Assembly (NCBI GenBank): GCA_947624645.1
Contig: CANQLG010000008.1
Span: forward strand, 1 to 64,000
Source of the DNA: Candidatus Gastranaerophilales bacterium
Lineage (GTDB): Bacteria > Cyanobacteriota > Vampirovibrionia > Gastranaerophilales > Gastranaerophilaceae
DNA length: 64,000 bases
Direction: 5' to 3'
Below are positions 1 to 8,119 of this stretch, in pieces. The translations under genes and the position numbers were made by a program. Position 1 is the stretch's first letter, and each line of letters begins with the position of its first letter. The notes below the pieces were generated by a model. It was not told the origin of the DNA. It was given only the letters and a program-made list of their open reading frames with translations, and did not search any database.

Positions 1-557
1 TTATCAAGAGCCTCGGATAAACATCTGATTTCTTTTTCCATTAATAAGCCTGATACCGCAGGTTTTAAAACTTTAGCCAATTTTGCGGTTGATGTATGAT
101 TTCTGTGAGCTGCGCCAAATGCGTCATTTACATAAAAATCACCTAATTTTGCAAGCTGATTTGCAAATGTCATATCATCATCTTTTGCTTCTTCAGCTTT
201 ATAATATCTGATGTTTTCCAATAATGCTATTTGACCGTCTTTTAAATTTGCAATCATTTTTTCAGCTTCTTCAACGTCAGGAATAAACATTACTTCTTCA
301 CCTAATAATTTTGTCATATATTTTGCAACGGGAAGCAACGTAAATTCAGGATTCTTTTCACCTTTCGGTCTGCCAAGATGAGCCATTAATATAATTTTTG
401 CTCCTCTTTCTTTTAAGAAATTCAACGTAGGTAATATTGCCTGTATTCTTGTATCATCCGTTACATTTTTGTTTTCGTCTAAAGGAACATTTATATCTAC
501 TCTTACAAGAGCTTTTTTGCCCTTTATGTCGCCTAAATCTTTAATTGATTTTTTCAT
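1..557 (-). CDS. pgk: Phosphoglycerate kinase, N-terminal part (window edge)
   Basis: Cytosolic glycolytic enzyme that transfers phosphate between 1,3-bisphosphoglycerate and ADP. About 185 N-terminal residues are visible; the rest lies beyond the left edge, so this is a window cut and not a broken gene. Family signatures present are VRVDINVPLD near the N-terminus, DDTRIQAILPT, the MAHLGRPKG substrate-binding motif and YVNDAFGAAHR. The ATG at 557 follows a good AAAGGAGAG ribosome-binding site. It lies 11 nt after the thrB stop on the same strand, so it is probably the third gene of a dnaN-thrB-pgk transcript. Identification is secure. Confidence 0.95.
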   Translation of the reverse strand, partial: MKKSIKDLGDIKGKKALVRVDINVPLDENKNVTDDTRIQAILPTLNFLKERGAKIILMAHLGRPKGEKNPEFTLLPVAKYMTKLLGEEVMFIPDVEEAEKMIANLKDGQIALLENIRYYKAEEAKDDDMTFANQLAKLGDFYVNDAFGAAHRNHTSTAKLAKVLKPAVSGLLMEKEIRCLSEALD

Positions 558-568
558 TTTTCTCTCCT

Positions 569-1495
569 TTATACAACTATACTGCCTTGATTTTCTACCG
601 TTAATGTTCTTATATCTAAATTCACATTTAAATCATTAAATATTGCATTAATTTCATTTTCTGTTTTTTCAAATCCGTCATTCTTTGAAATTATTAAAAT
701 AGCAGGGCCCGAACCTGATATTACACAGCCTAAAATATCTTCTTTATTTTCACACAACTGTGTTACTTCTTTAAATCCTTTTATTAATTCTTCTCTATAA
801 GGCTGATGAATTTTATCTTTTAAACATTTTTTCATTAATTCACTATCATGCCTGTATACGGCATCAATTAACATTGCACACTTTCTGATATTAAATGAAG
901 CATCTTTAATAGTAACATTTTCGGGTAAAACTGATCTTGCTATCATTGTATCAAGTTCATAATCAGGAATAATGATTGTTAATTTCCAATCTTGCGGCCA
1001 ATCAATTTTTGAATAAGTTACACTGCCGTCATCTTCTATTGAAGATACACAAAATCCGCCCACTAGTGCGGGAGTAACATTATCTGGATGCCCTTCCGCT
1101 TCTGATGCTATTGATAATAATACTGCTTCATCAGCCGGTTTACCCAATAATTCATTAGCTGCCATTAATCCGCCTACTATAACGGCAGCACTGCTGCCAA
1201 GCCCTCTTGCAACCGGAATATTTGTTTTTATCGTTATTTTTATATCACTTACACTTTGACCGATATAGTTATATAACAGCTCTATTGCCTTATATACTAT
1301 ATTATTCTCATCTTTGGGTATGGATAATACATCATAAGTATCAATATCTTCTATTATATTTATTTCAATTCCGCTTCCGGGCATAACGGTTTCTTCTACC
1401 GTTATTTCATTATATATAGGAAGCGCTAACCCTAAACAATCAAATCCCGGACCTATATTTGCAGTCGTTGCCGGTACTCTTACACTTACTTTCAT
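569..1495 (-). CDS. thrB: Homoserine kinase
   Basis: GHMP-family kinase that phosphorylates homoserine to O-phosphohomoserine, the substrate of threonine synthase. The 308-residue length is normal. The N-terminus VPATTANIGPGFDCLG and the ATP-binding GLGSSAA loop (residues 98-104, preceded by PVAR) are the family hallmarks. A later Gly-rich CVISGSGPAIL motif also fits. It is separated from dnaN by 3 nt and from pgk by 11 nt, so the three are probably cotranscribed. The partner genes hom and thrC lie some 31 kb away in this window. Nothing unusual is seen in the protein. Confidence 0.95.
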   Translation of the reverse strand: MKVSVRVPATTANIGPGFDCLGLALPIYNEITVEETVMPGSGIEINIIEDIDTYDVLSIPKDENNIVYKAIELLYNYIGQSVSDIKITIKTNIPVARGLGSSAAVIVGGLMAANELLGKPADEAVLLSIASEAEGHPDNVTPALVGGFCVSSIEDDGSVTYSKIDWPQDWKLTIIIPDYELDTMIARSVLPENVTIKDASFNIRKCAMLIDAVYRHDSELMKKCLKDKIHQPYREELIKGFKEVTQLCENKEDILGCVISGSGPAILIISKNDGFEKTENEINAIFNDLNVNLDIRTLTVENQGSIVV

Positions 1496-1498
1496 ATT

Positions 1499-2614
1499 CT
1501 ACCTTATCTGTATAGGCATTATCAAACAAATATAATTTTCTTCACTGTCAGGCTTAAATACCGTTGCCGATAAACTTCCGTTTAATCCTATTATTACATT
1601 CTTTGATTCCATCGTTCTTATTGAATCAAGTACATATTTATAATTAAATGCTATCGCCAGTTCTTCACCTTTGTAATTACAATCAATTATATCTTCCGAT
1701 GATCCTGAATTAGGTGTTTCGGCTTTTAATACCAATTTGTTATCATCAAATAAAAATTTAACTATTCCAGTTCTGTCATTTACCATCGGAGATACTCTGT
1801 CTAATGCCAAAATTAATTCATCTCTTGATATTATTGCATTATTTGCCGTAGTTTTCGGTATTAACTGTTCATAAGGAGGATATTCTCCCTCAGTTAATTT
1901 TGAATTTATTGAAAAACTCATTGTTTTTAATGTTATTCTTGATTTATCAACAATCATTACAACATTTTCTTCGGTATTAAAAGAACAAATTCTTACAAAT
2001 TCATTTAAAATTTTTGAAGGAATAACTATTTTTGCACTTTTAGCTCCCTTATTAGCTATTGCTTCTATAACTCTTGTAAGTCTGTTACCGTCTGTTGCAG
2101 CCATTTCAAGTTTATTATCTTTTATCAAACAAAATACACCTGATATTACACTTCTGTTTTCATAGTTTCCTGATGCATATACGGTATTTTTTATTGATTT
2201 TAATAAAGGTTCCGTTTCAATTTCTATCTCTGTTCCGACTGCTGTTTCATCTTCTATTTTCGGAAATTCTTGTGCAGATATTCCTATCATTTCAAATTTA
2301 GAATTACCGCAAACTACGCTTATTATGTTTGTATCTTCATTTAATGAAATTTCAACGGGTTTTTCGGGTAATTTTGCTACTATCTCCAAAAGTTTTTTTG
2401 CAGGCAGAGTTATTTTTCCCTCTTTTTTTACAGCTGCCGTTGTTTTTGCTTTTATTGATATATCTAAATCCGTTGCACTTAAATTGAGGACATTATCTTT
2501 TGCTTCAAATAATACATTGGCTAATACAGGTTGTACATTTCCTCTTTGTGCCGTTACTTTTTCTACTATTTTCAATTTATTCAATAATGAATCTTTATCA
2601 ATTGTAAATATCAT
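1499..2614 (-). CDS. dnaN: DNA polymerase III beta subunit (sliding clamp)
   Basis: Ring-shaped processivity clamp for the replicative polymerase; a head-to-tail dimer encircles DNA. The 371-residue length and the three-domain pattern are typical, with the start MIFTIDKDSLLNKL, the internal ATDGNRL motif and the C-terminal LIMPIQIR. An AGGATAAAT ribosome-binding site precedes the ATG, and a TATAAT hexamer lies on the minus strand at 2652-2647, which would give a leader of roughly 25-30 nt. The gene is followed by thrB and pgk. The gap upstream carries DnaA-box-like repeats, consistent with the common oriC-dnaN linkage in cyanobacteria. Confidence 0.96.
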   Translation of the reverse strand: MIFTIDKDSLLNKLKIVEKVTAQRGNVQPVLANVLFEAKDNVLNLSATDLDISIKAKTTAAVKKEGKITLPAKKLLEIVAKLPEKPVEISLNEDTNIISVVCGNSKFEMIGISAQEFPKIEDETAVGTEIEIETEPLLKSIKNTVYASGNYENRSVISGVFCLIKDNKLEMAATDGNRLTRVIEAIANKGAKSAKIVIPSKILNEFVRICSFNTEENVVMIVDKSRITLKTMSFSINSKLTEGEYPPYEQLIPKTTANNAIISRDELILALDRVSPMVNDRTGIVKFLFDDNKLVLKAETPNSGSSEDIIDCNYKGEELAIAFNYKYVLDSIRTMESKNVIIGLNGSLSATVFKPDSEENYICLIMPIQIR

Positions 2615-2739
2615 ATTTATCCTCGATTTTTACTGTGCACATTTATATTATATAAGAAAAATAAAATTTAGCGTTAATCATTTTATCTTATTAATTACTT
2701 TAATATATATTTAAAAAATAAAAGTAGTAATAAGATATG

Positions 2740-2925
2740 TATAAATTGTATAAAACTGTCTGTAATACCAATAGTTAATATATTTTTTATTGTAGAAAAT
2801 TTGTAGAATAATATTTTAAAATTTGTATAAAAAAAATTAGAAAAGTAAAATCTTTAAATTTTATACAAATTAATAAACAGGATTTAAAAAAGTTTTCTAC
2901 AAGTTTTCTACAAGTTGTACATTTT
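2740..2925. other. Candidate replication origin: cluster of TTTT(C/A)TACA repeats
   Basis: This AT-rich gap beside dnaN holds repeated 9-mers. TTTTCTACA occurs at 2893-2901 and 2904-2912 (11 bp apart) and, on the minus strand, at 2791-2799. TATTCTACA is on the minus strand at 2802-2810. TTTTATACA occurs at 2859-2867 and, on the minus strand, at 2747-2755 and 2824-2832. A partial TTGTACA follows at 2915-2921. TTTTCTACA differs by one base from the cyanobacterial DnaA box TTTTCCACA. Paired same-strand boxes at helical spacing, AT-rich flanks and the dnaN neighbour suggest oriC. The TTTTATACA copies could be compositional noise. dnaA itself is not in the window. Confidence 0.5.
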
Positions 2926-2945
2926 TAATATTGTAAATTTTTGAT

Positions 2946-2968
2946 ACAAAAAAGGCATGAAAGCATGC
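2946..2968 (-). terminator. Weak Rho-independent terminator
   Basis: On the minus strand a short GCATG-CTTT-CATGC hairpin (2968-2955) is followed by a run of T. It lies just downstream of the small minus-strand gene ending at 2973. The stem is only 5 bp, so the call is tentative. Confidence 0.35.
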
Positions 2969-2972
2969 TTGT

Positions 2973-3281
2973 TTATTGGTCTTTTTTATATTTAAAATCA
3001 GTCGATTTTTTTTCGTGTAAAAATTTTGCAAGCTTATATTGTTCAAAACTCAGTGCAAAATTATATAATGCATTTATTAATGTTCTGCCGCTGTCGCTCT
3101 TTGCTATTATTAGAGTTCTGTTATTATTATTTTTGGCATAGTATAGTTCCGCTTTTAAAATATTATCGACTTTATCTAAAGATGGTCTGTTTATTCTTTC
3201 CAGTATCCATTCATTTAAAAGTTCAACAGAATTTTTATCAGTATTTTCCCTTAAATATTTTGAAAATTCTTTTAGTATCAT
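2973..3281 (-). CDS. Small hypothetical protein
   Basis: About 102 residues, soluble and charged, with no family I recognise. It is mostly helical in appearance (KEFSKYLREN, NALYNFALSFEQYKLAKFL) with a Lys-rich tail. I place the start at the ATG at 3281, which begins MILKEFSKYL. The in-frame codon upstream is TTG and lacks a ribosome-binding site. A TATAAT hexamer (3293-3288, minus strand) ends 6 nt before this ATG, so the transcript may be leaderless. The gene is divergent from the glycosyltransferase at 3335 and lies next to the candidate origin. No function is assigned. Confidence 0.6.
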   Translation of the reverse strand: MILKEFSKYLRENTDKNSVELLNEWILERINRPSLDKVDNILKAELYYAKNNNNRTLIIAKSDSGRTLINALYNFALSFEQYKLAKFLHEKKSTDFKYKKDQ

Positions 3282-3334
3282 ATTGTTATTATACAAAATA
3301 AATTATTGTTTTATAATAATTTTAAGAGGTTTAA

Positions 3335-4411
3335 ATGTCAGTAAAAGTCAGTGTTATTTTAGCGGTTTATAATGTTGAAAAATATATAAGGCAAACTCTT
3401 GACAGCGTTGTAAATCAAACATTAAAAGATATAGAAATAATAGTTGTTGATAATCATTCAACGGATAAAACTCTTGAAATTGTTAATGAATATGCCAAAA
3501 CCGACAAAAGGTTTGTTATCTATAAAAATACCGAAAACTTAAAACAAGGTATAGCCAGAAATTTTGGCGTTCAAATGGCAAGGGGTGAATATATTTTCTT
3601 TATTGACGGTGATGATTATATGGAGTTAACCGCTCTTGAAAAACTGTATAATAAAATAACCGAATCGGATGCCGATATTACTCTTTGTACTTGGAATCAA
3701 TTTGATGATTTAACGGGCAAAATTGATTATAACCATGTATATGCAAAATTAAAACAAATTCCCTCAGAATTTGATAATAAAACTTTCAATTGGCGGGATA
3801 TTAAATATTCCGTTTTTTGGCAGACAAGCGTGCCTTGGGATAAAATGTATAAAAGAGATTTTCTTATAAAAAAAGATGTTAAATTCCCCGGCGGTATTTA
3901 TTTTGAAGATAATGTATTTGTTTATGACGCCCTGTTTAAAGCCGATAAAATGTCGGTATTAAGAGAAGATTTAATTTTTTATCGTTGTAATCGTAAAAAT
4001 GCCGTTACTAATTCAAGAAATCATATTTTCTTTGATTATTTTAAAATTTTCAATCTTATAGGTGATAATCTTAAAAAAATTAATTTATTTGATGAAATGA
4101 AATATTATTATTGGGATTATAAAGTTATAACTTTATATTGGTGGTTTATGAAAGTAAAATTGCCTTATAAAAGAAAATTTTTTAATATGATGAAGTATGA
4201 TTTTAAACACCTTGGAATAAAAGAAGAAGATAAAGAATTTGTACGTAACAGAACATTATTTTTAATAAACAGATTTACCAAACTGCCGTTTTTTATTTAT
4301 TATCCGTTATTTTTCTTTTTTGATAAAATTTTCAGGATTGAAAAGGGTAAAAATAATTATGCGGTAATATTTTTCTCAACATTTGAAAAATGGTATAACT
4401 ATAAAAATTAA
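3335..4411 (+). CDS. Family 2 glycosyltransferase
   Basis: Transfers a sugar from a nucleotide-sugar donor, probably for surface polysaccharide or glycan assembly at the cytoplasmic face. The N-terminal GT-A domain is clear: VSVILAVYNVEKYIRQTLDS, VVDNHSTDKTLEI, ARNFGVQMARGEYI, and the metal-binding FIDGDDYM at about residue 90. The C-terminal ~150 residues are aromatic and basic, with a hydrophobic FFIYYPLFFFFDK patch that may contact the membrane. An AGAGG ribosome-binding site precedes the ATG, and a TATAAT lies at 3312-3317. The 3' end overlaps the convergent SDR gene by 4 bp. Acceptor and donor cannot be told from sequence. Confidence 0.88.
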   Translation: MSVKVSVILAVYNVEKYIRQTLDSVVNQTLKDIEIIVVDNHSTDKTLEIVNEYAKTDKRFVIYKNTENLKQGIARNFGVQMARGEYIFFIDGDDYMELTALEKLYNKITESDADITLCTWNQFDDLTGKIDYNHVYAKLKQIPSEFDNKTFNWRDIKYSVFWQTSVPWDKMYKRDFLIKKDVKFPGGIYFEDNVFVYDALFKADKMSVLREDLIFYRCNRKNAVTNSRNHIFFDYFKIFNLIGDNLKKINLFDEMKYYYWDYKVITLYWWFMKVKLPYKRKFFNMMKYDFKHLGIKEEDKEFVRNRTLFLINRFTKLPFFIYYPLFFFFDKIFRIEKGKNNYAVIFFSTFEKWYNYKN

Positions 4412-5136
4412 AACCCTAAAGAAAGCCCTGCACAGATATTTATTGATTGCCCCGTTATTGATTTTGCTTTATCGGATATTAAAAATTCACACGTTTGAGC
4501 GATTTCTAAAGGAGTTACAAATCTTCTTTGAGGTATTGTTTCTAAAATTTCAGATTTAGAAAAATCTTCATCAAGATTTTTATTATTAATTAAATCCGTA
4601 TCAACCCAGCCGGGGTTGATTATATTAACGGTTATATTATTTTGAGCAAGTTCTAAAGCAAGTGATTTTGTTAAACCGATTAAAGAAGCCTTTGTCATCG
4701 AATATATGGAAGCGTTTGCTTCTCCCATTACACCTGAAATAGAGCCTATATTTATTATTCTGCCCCAATTTTGATTTTTCATGTAAGGAACAACCCCTTT
4801 TATTAATTCATAAGGGGTTAGTGAATTTAAAACCAAAGAATTAATTATATCAATTGATTGCATTTTTTCTATCGGATTATAAAAATAAACCCCTGCATTA
4901 TTGATTAAAATATCAAAATTTATATTAAAAAACTCAAAAAGTCTTTCTGCTCCGTCAGTTAAAGACAAATCAACCGCAAAATAACCTGCAAAATTATTTT
5001 CTTTATATAATTTTTCTAAAATTTTTTCGTTTCTGCCTGTAATATATACGTTAAAAGAATCGGAAAAATATTTCGCCGTTGTAAGTCCTATACCTTTGCT
5101 TGAACCTGTTATTAATATATTTTTTTTATTCATCAT
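4408..5136 (-). CDS. Short-chain dehydrogenase/reductase, FabG-like
   Basis: NAD(P)-dependent oxidoreductase of the classical SDR family, 242 residues. The cofactor motif TGSSKGIG is at residues 10-17, NNAG at 79-82, catalytic serine in GSISG (131-135), and YSMTK gives Tyr145 and Lys149. The C-terminal PGWVDTD and SITGQSINICAG regions resemble 3-oxoacyl-ACP reductase FabG, but the fatty-acid genes are absent nearby, so the substrate is open. Its start overlaps the stop of the upstream RWYD-repeat gene by 11 bp, which indicates translational coupling in a hit-RWYD-SDR operon. Confidence 0.87.
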   Translation of the reverse strand: MMNKKNILITGSSKGIGLTTAKYFSDSFNVYITGRNEKILEKLYKENNFAGYFAVDLSLTDGAERLFEFFNINFDILINNAGVYFYNPIEKMQSIDIINSLVLNSLTPYELIKGVVPYMKNQNWGRIINIGSISGVMGEANASIYSMTKASLIGLTKSLALELAQNNITVNIINPGWVDTDLINNKNLDEDFSKSEILETIPQRRFVTPLEIAQTCEFLISDKAKSITGQSINICAGLSLGF

Positions 5137-5449
5137 CTACATTCGTTATAAAACTTAAAAGTGACATCAAATAAGAATTTATAAGTTCTTTTTTTTCATT
5201 ATCATCCAGAGTTTTTATAAATTCAATACACGTATGAAGATTATAATTTTCATCATACCAGCGGCTGTATTTTTCGGGAGCATTTTTATTCATATTTTGT
5301 ATGGCATTATCAAATCGGTTGTTGTATTTTGACAAAATTATCTGTAAAAAATCCTGAGCAATAAGCTCTATCTGATACTCGTTCAAATTTTCAAGAAGTA
5401 TCATTAAAGATTGTAATTCGGGATAATTGTCATACCAACGATTATACAT
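5126..5449 (-). CDS. Hypothetical protein with two RWYD repeats
   Basis: About 107 residues, acidic and helical, of unknown function. The chain contains two similar segments: RWYDNYPELQSLMILLENLN near the N-terminus and RWYDENYNLHTCIEFIKTLD about 60 residues later, each starting with RWYD and followed by a hydrophobic helix. I chose the ATG at 5449 (MYNRWYD), which lies 2 nt after the hit stop. The longer reading would begin at a TTG inside hit. It is sandwiched between hit and the SDR gene on one transcript. No signal peptide or membrane segment is seen. Confidence 0.7.
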   Translation of the reverse strand: MYNRWYDNYPELQSLMILLENLNEYQIELIAQDFLQIILSKYNNRFDNAIQNMNKNAPEKYSRWYDENYNLHTCIEFIKTLDDNEKKELINSYLMSLLSFITNVDDE

Positions 5450-5451
5450 AA

Positions 5452-5784
5452 TTAACCTGCCGGCCAATTGAATTTTCTGCCTGCCATAACGTGAACATGA
5501 ATATGAAACACTGTTTGACCTGCACTTTCACCCGTATTTATTACTGTTCTATATTCTTTTATTCCTAATTTTTTTGTAATTTTTGGAACAGCTGAAAAAA
5601 TATTACCCAATACTTCACTTGAATCAATTTCATTTAGTGAAGCGTAATGTTTTTTTGGTATTACAAGAAAATGCACGGGAGCTTGTGGATTCAAATCGTT
5701 AAATGCAGCTACATTTTCATCTTCATAAATTAAATCGGTCGGAATTTCTTTATTTGCAATTTTGCAAAAAATACAATCTGACAT
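5452..5784 (-). CDS. HIT family nucleotide hydrolase (HinT-like)
   Basis: Small cytosolic histidine-triad protein, a phosphoramidase acting on purine nucleotide amidates in characterised HinT members. At 110 residues it has the usual length. The triad HIHVHVM gives His94, His96 and His98, and the N-terminal CIFCKI supplies a CxxC pair that binds zinc in some relatives. AAGAGG precedes the ATG. It is the first gene of a three-gene minus-strand group with the RWYD protein and the SDR. The physiological substrate is unknown, as for most HIT proteins. Confidence 0.93.
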   Translation of the reverse strand: MSDCIFCKIANKEIPTDLIYEDENVAAFNDLNPQAPVHFLVIPKKHYASLNEIDSSEVLGNIFSAVPKITKKLGIKEYRTVINTGESAGQTVFHIHVHVMAGRKFNWPAG

Positions 5785-5869
5785 ATAAACCTCTTTGCAT
5801 TTTTTTTAAATTTTACAACATTTTTTTAATTTTATGCAATTTATTAATTTAAAAAAATAAATAATAATA

Positions 5870-6604
5870 TTAATCAATTTTATTTTGATTATCCGAAACA
5901 AAAAACTTAGAAAAAATTAATCCTGCTTCAAAAAGTAAATAAGAAGGCACTGCAAGCATTAACTGGCTTACTATATCAGGAGGAGTCAATATTCCGGCAA
6001 GTATTAATAATGCAACCACCACATAAGGTCTTTTATTCGCAACGGATGAATATGACAAAATATCTGTTTTTATTAAATAAAAAGTTACAATCGGAAGCTG
6101 AAACATTAATCCAAATGCCAAAGAAAGCCATAAACCAAGATTTATAACTTCTGATATTCTGAATACCGCTTGAATATTTTCCGATTGAAAGCTTAAACCG
6201 AATTTTATTATTAAAGGCAGTATCATAAATATGCAAAATACAACTCCTGCCGTAAAAAGAAAGCTTGATATAAATACTAATGATTTAATAAACTTTTTTT
6301 CACCCTCATAAAGTGCCGGAAGAATAAAGTTCCACAATTGTTTTGCGATATAAGGAAAACAAATTATTACAGACAGCAAAACCGCCATTTTAATTTGAAT
6401 TATAAAAACTTCTGCCGGTGAGAAAAAATTTAAAGTTACTTTATTTGAACCTAAAATAATCTTTATAAATCCGCTTAACACCTTAGGAGCAAAATAAAAC
6501 ATAAATGGCAGCACTATAACAACCGAATATAAGCATTTAAGAACTGTTTTTCTTAATGCTTCAAGGTGTGAAATTATACTTTCTTCCTGTTCATTTTCCG
6601 CCAT
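5870..6604 (-). CDS. tatC: Sec-independent translocase TatC
   Basis: Membrane receptor of the twin-arginine pathway that binds RR signal peptides of folded substrates. The 244-residue protein has the six hydrophobic segments of the family and conserved features: the N-terminal SHLEALRKTVLK (cytoplasmic recognition segment), the FSPAEVFIIQIKMA loop, FPYIAKQLWNFILPALYEGEKKF, and the late LAGILTPPD. Its ATG shares one base with the tatA stop (TAATG), so translation is coupled. It is the last gene of the operon starting at 10599. No second Tat locus lies in the window. Confidence 0.95.
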   Translation of the reverse strand: MAENEQEESIISHLEALRKTVLKCLYSVVIVLPFMFYFAPKVLSGFIKIILGSNKVTLNFFSPAEVFIIQIKMAVLLSVIICFPYIAKQLWNFILPALYEGEKKFIKSLVFISSFLFTAGVVFCIFMILPLIIKFGLSFQSENIQAVFRISEVINLGLWLSLAFGLMFQLPIVTFYLIKTDILSYSSVANKRPYVVVALLILAGILTPPDIVSQLMLAVPSYLLFEAGLIFSKFFVSDNQNKID

Positions 6605-6822
6605 TATTCCACATCTTTTGGCTTAAATTCTTCGGGTTTTTCCGCAGCATCTTCAATGGCGTCTTTAATTTCGTCGGTTTCTTTTTTTATTACTTCTTTT
6701 GCTTTTTTAAATTCATAAGAAGCTTTACCTAAAGCTCTTGCAAGCTCGGGTATTCTTTTTCCTCCGAATAAAAGCAATATAACAACAATTATTAAGGTAA
6801 TTTCGGTTATTCCAAGCGACAT
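6604..6822 (-). CDS. tatA: Twin-arginine translocase TatA/E subunit
   Basis: Pore-forming small subunit of the Tat translocase, 72 residues. It has one N-terminal membrane segment ([24 protein letters not shown]), the family [10 protein letters not shown] hinge, and an amphipathic Lys/Glu-rich helix followed by an acidic tail. AAGGAG precedes the ATG. It lies 22 nt after the polyferredoxin gene and is coupled to tatC. No tatB-like gene is seen, so this is likely a minimal TatAC system in which TatA is bifunctional. Confidence 0.95.
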   Translation of the reverse strand: MSLGITEITLIIVVILLLFGGKRIPELARALGKASYEFKKAKEVIKKETDEIKDAIEDAAEKPEEFKPKDVE

Positions 6823-6844
6823 ATTTTTCTCCTTTTAAAAAAGA

Positions 6845-8119
6845 TTATACTCTCTGCTGTTCATTTATTGCAAATACTTCAATGGCGTTTGAATTGCAAA
6901 CGGTTTTGCATCTTCCGCAACCTATACATTTTGAAGCGTCAATTTTTGCAGGTTCATTTTCTTCTTTTGTTATTGCGTTTACCGGACATACTTTAATACA
7001 AGCACCGTTTTTACTGCATTTATCGGGATTAATAACCGCCATTGCTATTCGTGTTTCTTGTTTTTTATCAAGAGAAATTTTCTTTATTGCGCCTGATGGA
7101 CATACTTTTGCACATTCTATGCAATCATATTTACAGTATTTTTCGCCTTTTGTATAGTCAATATGTACTGCTCCAAAGTCTTTATCGGCTTTTGTTAAGA
7201 TTTTATTCGGGCATGCATTTACGCAAAGATTACAATTTAAACATTTATTAAACATTCTTTGAGCGTTTTCGGCTCCCGGTGGCAGAATAACATTTTTTAT
7301 CTTTTCCGCAGCTGTTTTTCCTATCTCAATACCGGCTTTTATTGCTCCCGCCAAAACAATAAGCGCTGCGCCGAATGTAATTAATTCACGCCTTTTGGGG
7401 TTGAATATTACTTCTTCTTTCGGTTTTATTCCGTATTTTATTGCATCTTTAGGACATAATCCTTTACATTTTAAGCATTTAACACATGTTTCATTGTCTA
7501 TATATTGTTCACCAGAGTCGATACAGCCTGAGGGGCAGTTTCTTTCACACATCCCGCATGATAAACATTCATTTTTATCTATGTACATTTTGAATAATGA
7601 AAGTTTTGATAACAGTCCCAATAAACAGCCTATGGGGCAAATGTTCGTGCAAAAGTACCTGTTTTTGAACAGGGTTAATACTATTATTGCGATAAGCGCA
7701 ATTATTCCTATTATTGATAGAGTAAATGCGGAGCCAAAATATGTATAAGGTTCTAAATATCTTATTAATAATGCGCTTCCGCCTATCATAACTCCTAAAG
7801 TTATTGCTGTTATGAAATATTTAACAGGCAGATTTTTTCTCGGTTCTTCGTTTCCCTCACCTCTAAAAAGTGCGGTAATTTCTTGGATTATACCTAAAGG
7901 GCATAACAGTGAACAATAAAATCTGCCGAATAATAAAGTTAATAAAAGTATTATTGCAAGTGAAGCTATGCTTATAACCGTAAAATCAATTATTACTCTT
8001 TGAATTAAAGGTGCAGTTTGAATATCAAATAACGGAAGCGGGTAGAATATTCCCGTTATTCCTAAAATTGCCGTTATAAATATTAAAATTGCAATTCCAA
8101 AACGTATTTTATATAACAT
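6845..8119 (-). CDS. NapH-NapG-like fused membrane polyferredoxin
   Basis: A 424-residue fusion. Residues 1-165 form a NapH-like membrane domain with several hydrophobic segments and two CX3CP motifs (Cys69/73 and Cys157/161). Two [4Fe-4S] motifs follow (Cys185/188/191/195 and 212/215/218/222). Then come Arg243-Arg244 in RRELITFGAA with a hydrophobic stretch, like a Tat signal in mid-chain, and a NapG-like part. That part has the LPPGA motif and four further Cys clusters (near 293-303, 329-340, 368-378 and 398-408). In NapGH systems such proteins pass electrons from quinol to periplasmic partners. The start overlaps the upstream reductase stop by 1 bp. No nitrate reductase is present, so the partners are probably the neighbouring reductases (inference). 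Confidence 0.85.
   Translation of the reverse strand: MLYKIRFGIAILIFITAILGITGIFYPLPLFDIQTAPLIQRVIIDFTVISIASLAIILLLTLLFGRFYCSLLCPLGIIQEITALFRGEGNEEPRKNLPVKYFITAITLGVMIGGSALLIRYLEPYTYFGSAFTLSIIGIIALIAIIVLTLFKNRYFCTNICPIGCLLGLLSKLSLFKMYIDKNECLSCGMCERNCPSGCIDSGEQYIDNETCVKCLKCKGLCPKDAIKYGIKPKEEVIFNPKRRELITFGAALIVLAGAIKAGIEIGKTAAEKIKNVILPPGAENAQRMFNKCLNCNLCVNACPNKILTKADKDFGAVHIDYTKGEKYCKYDCIECAKVCPSGAIKKISLDKKQETRIAMAVINPDKCSKNGACIKVCPVNAITKEENEPAKIDASKCIGCGRCKTVCNSNAIEVFAINEQQRV

Noticed and set aside
1-557. Truncated pgk taken as a pseudogene
   Set aside because: The reading frame is open to the window edge and all visible motifs are intact, so the truncation is only the window boundary.
2325-2714. 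Long open frame antisense to dnaN (129 residues)
   Set aside because: Mirror of the conserved dnaN coding sequence, with low-complexity Phe/Ser composition and no ribosome-binding site.
2961-2970. Perfect palindrome AAGCATGCTT near dnaN considered as a replication or protein site
   Set aside because: Better explained as part of the weak terminator of the small minus-strand gene.
7000-8119. Polyferredoxin read as two separate genes (napH and napG)
   Set aside because: The frame is continuous across the Arg243-Arg244 joint and the protein has one ribosome-coupled start.
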